Under the pieces are notes generated by a model, which searched no databases, was not told where the DNA came from, and saw only the letters and a list, made by a program, of their open reading frames with translations. The position numbers and the translations under genes were made by a program. Below are positions 61,241 through 64,000 of a stretch of 64,000 nt of DNA, in pieces. This stretch comes from Przewalskia tangutica (taxonomy: Eukaryota; Streptophyta; Magnoliopsida; Solanales; Solanaceae), in contig JAQGDG010000258.1 in the NCBI GenBank assembly GCA_029844215.1, positions 1 through 64,000 of the forward strand, in the 5' to 3' direction. Position 1 is the first letter of the stretch. Each line of letters starts with the position of its first letter.

Positions 61241-61248
61241 TATAAATA
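61241..61248 (+). promoter_or_regulatory. Predicted TATA box, M 3' LTR
   Basis: TATAAATA in GCTATAAATACCCTCC. In this LTR it could drive readout into flanking DNA. Confidence 0.6.
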
Positions 61249-63054
61249 CCCTCCTGTGAAGACTTATTCATTCACCTCACTTTGTCTAAGCCTTGAAATC
61301 CCTCCTCTCCTTGTTGTTGCTCTCGCCCAACTCCCTTCTCCCCAGAAAGAGGCCCTGGCCGAGAACACCCCTCCCCTAGCCTAGTTGTGCTAGCCGAGCC
61401 TACCCCTTGGTAGAAAGTTGTCTTCCAAGTATTGTTATAATGCCCAAAATACCTTAGCCTTGTACCTTGTATTCCAAAGATACCTCTTTACGTAGAGTCC
61501 TAAATACTACCTTTTGTCCTTTTAGTCTCAAACCAAACCCTAAGGAAATCTTCAGTTGGTTGAAGTATTTGAGCAGAAGTTGGTTAGAACTTCTAAGGGT
61601 TGTTTGGAGTGGTTTGAGCGCACTGAGTGGAGCTAAACCTTGCTCAGATCGACATTATAACTTGGATAATTTTGGGCTTATCGAGGTAATTATCTTGTCC
61701 TCTATTGTAATTGGAAATTACATGTTTGTTAGAGTATATAGTTGAAGTATACTATATACGGTACTACTTAGTATTCGCAATGTCTTTGACTTAAGCCCAA
61801 GAATAAAGAATCAATCAATCAGATTTACATGCGATCAGATTGCGAGAGACTTGTAGAATTGTACACGCCCGGTTAGATGTAAACCCCCCTGGTTGGCTTG
61901 GTAGCCGATAGAGGAGGAGATTTACGCTGATGCGGGAGGTGCTGCCGAATTTTCTATAGAAAGATAGAAACTTGTGTTTTGGGGTTAATAGACGTTTGTG
62001 ACCTTTAGAGGTGAAAGTACTAAGAGTAGCGTATTCTACTCGAGGAGTGGAAAGGGCTAGCAAGGTTGTAGTACTTGGAGCATTTTGCTTATTGTCGATA
62101 AATCGTCGCGAGGTATGTGAACCTCTTCCTATCTCTACTAGCACGATATGTGTGAACTGTAATGCAGAGACGCATACGTGTTAACGTGTTTGATTGTTTT
62201 AAAACATAAAGTGTTATAACGGCTTTATGGGAAGTTGGTTATAACACTTTATGTAGGTAAGAAAATGGTTTATCGATGTTAGAAGTTAAGAGACTTGATC
62301 TTATAAGATAAGAGACTTAACTTATTTGTTATAATGGATGCATGTGAAACCTCATTCGTGAGTAATGAGTACTTGGTTTTAAAGGATAATGTTTTATCGA
62401 TTTCGAATCGAATGTGTATCAGCACCACTGCAGTAATAAAGGAAAATGTATTGAATAATGATGTGTTGTATTAAAACCAAGAGAAACCTCCATCCGCATA
62501 GAAGCTAAGATGAGACAAAATGATATTACATTTTCTAGATCATGGTCATTGTAATAAGATCGTTATAAACAAGAATAAACTACTCACGATATGACATATG
62601 TTACTCAATTGTTCTAAAAGGAATCAGTGATTAAGTTTGGGAACTATGAAACCATTTGAAAACGAGAAGCTTGAGTAATGAAACTAGGCAACCGAACTTA
62701 GGAAAAGAATGTTGTTACTTGATTTTGAAAAGGAAGTGGTTGGTCATTCTAATACTACGTATCGTGACTTTTATAAAAGTAATGGATCTCTTTTAAAGAA
62801 CTTAACGTATGTAGTACTGGGGTTAAAACCCGACTTTGGCATAAAATGAAAGTACTTTGAGTTGTGTGAAACTTGCCATGCTTGTTGTTGTGAAACTTGC
62901 CTACGCTTGTGATGATAGCCTTTATTGTACAATCGTTGTGTTTCGTGTTACCGCTCTCGATAGAAGTCGGTTGATCGTTGAGAACTTACTTGGACGCGCT
63001 TGCAGACGAGAAATTCCACGCACGCTCGCGATAGTATTATTGTTGTTAATCGCT

Positions 63055-63440
63055 TTGGACATACCGACACGATGCAGCGCACGCATGCTTCCATTTTGGT
63101 TAAGGTCTTGTGGTTAATCGCTTTGGATATCGACACGATCGTAGCGCACGGGTATGTTTCCATTTCGATTATCGCTTGTGATTTCCTTTTGGACATCACC
63201 GACGATCGTAGCGATCGCATGCGCCCATTTGGAAAGTTGTCTTATTGTTTCCCTGGACATACCGACACGATGCGAGCGCACGTATGCGCCCATTTGGAAA
63301 GTTGTCTTATTGTTTCCTGGACATATCGACACGACGCGTAGCGCACGTATCGTCCATTTGGAAAGTTGTCTTATTGTTTCCTTGACATACCGACACGATG
63401 CGTAGCGCACGTATGCTTCCATTTGATTGTCTTGTTGTTG
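63055..63440. repeat. Tandem array in M 3' LTR, about 66-bp unit
   Basis: Same unit as 57360-57800, six copies. Confidence 0.9.
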
Positions 63441-64000
63441 AGGTCACATGGACATGTCTACACCGATGCAAGTCGGGCATGGGCCGTGGACATTGGTATT
63501 ATTGTTGCATCATGGACATGTCTACACCGGCGCATTCGGCGCGCCATAATGCGAACTCGATTGATGTGCGGGCGTGAGACCCATAGTTATATCGAGTGAT
63601 GATCGCTTTATGTTGTGAATCGTAGTTTGGTTATCATACATGTCTCCCGCTTTATATAGACTAGTATGATTTCATTTACGATTGCATGCTTCACATACTT
63701 GGTACTGTTATCGACCTTCGGGCCGCTCATGCCGCAGTAGGTACATCGATCGTGGATCCTCGCCATGATCACAGTCAACAGATTTCAAGCTCCGCTCCGA
63801 GACTTATCTTTTGGTAGGTGTTCCTCGAGTTGTAGGTTCTTGTACATTCTGGTATGGCGGCCTGTCCGTCATAGTCATCAGATATCTTAGAGTGCAGTAG
63901 TACCAAGGTGGTTGTAAAAGGATTAAACTGCTCGTGTTTTATGTATATACCAAGGCAATCGCTTTGGTTGGCCTGTTTATTCATTTATCTCTTGTTAAAC

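Larger units (their letters stand above)
54884..64000 (+). mobile_element. Element M: gag-only non-autonomous gypsy element (right end beyond window)
   Basis: 5' LTR 54884-58427, internal 58428-60586 (2.16 kb) and 3' LTR from 60587 to the window end, where about 100 bp are missing. PBS, gag and polypurine tract are present and pol is absent. Plus-strand orientation, the opposite of the N copy it sits in. The right TSD copy should be ACGCC just past the window. Confidence 0.93.
60587..64000 (+). repeat. 3' LTR of element M, truncated by window end
   Basis: Equivalent to 54884-58320 of the 5' LTR. G-box at 60891-60900 and TATA box at 61241-61248. Confidence 0.94.

Noticed and set aside
1..64000. 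tRNA, rRNA or other structured RNA genes
   Set aside because: No cloverleaf or rRNA-like stretch was recognised by eye; the tRNA-Met-like matches are retroelement primer-binding sites.

Overview
This window is plant nuclear DNA, almost certainly angiosperm pericentromeric-type repeat sequence, and I see no host gene in it. Essentially every base belongs to LTR retrotransposons of one Ty3/gypsy lineage (gag and long LTRs of Tekay/Del chromovirus type) plus one L1-type LINE. The gag proteins and LTR termini resemble those common in Solanaceae and other asterids, but genus-level placement is a guess. The LTRs run TGTTATACCCCGTA...GGGTCGTGACA, are mostly 3.2-3.6 kb, have a TATA box (TATAAATA) about 650 bp in, and are followed by a primer-binding site for initiator tRNA-Met (TGGTATC-GAGC). 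The 3' LTR is preceded by the polypurine tract AAGGAGGGGAGAA.

The window is a deep nest that can be unfolded with 5-bp target-site duplications (TSDs). Left edge: element G (minus; integrase, RNase H, RT, protease and gag remnants, then its 5' LTR, 1-6192) sits in a partial LTR H (6193-7805), which sits in the pol of an old minus-strand element C (7806-7977, resuming 33525-35232). C is split by solo LTR B (7978-33524, TSD GACTA). B is split by element A (8548-31636, TSD ACTAT). The first LTR of A is split by D (8796-17962, minus, TSD GGAAT), by a LINE (18767-22557) and by solo LTR F (23176-26774, TSD GAATA).

Right half: after C's gag and leader come stacked LTR termini P (35233), Q (36075) and N (36605). 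N is a minus-strand element with internal region 52441-54183. Its 3' LTR carries element J (36653-45708) and solo LTR O (49074-52262, TSD CTATT). Its 5' LTR is broken by plus-strand element M (54884 to beyond the window end).

The most notable biology is that D, J, M and N all have two LTRs with a full PBS and polypurine tract but encode only Gag. Protease, RT, RNase H and integrase are missing, and where the junction is readable (D, J, N) it lies at the same point after Gag. This looks like an amplified non-autonomous lineage moved in trans by pol-carrying relatives such as the lineage of A, C and G. The LTRs also carry a tandem-repeat array at one fixed position whose repeat unit differs completely from element to element.

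The sequence is dense with frameshifts. Many CAG/CTG sites appear as CGA/TCG or are lost between copies, so base-call or polishing error at CHG sites should be considered before any dating or reading of individual frames.
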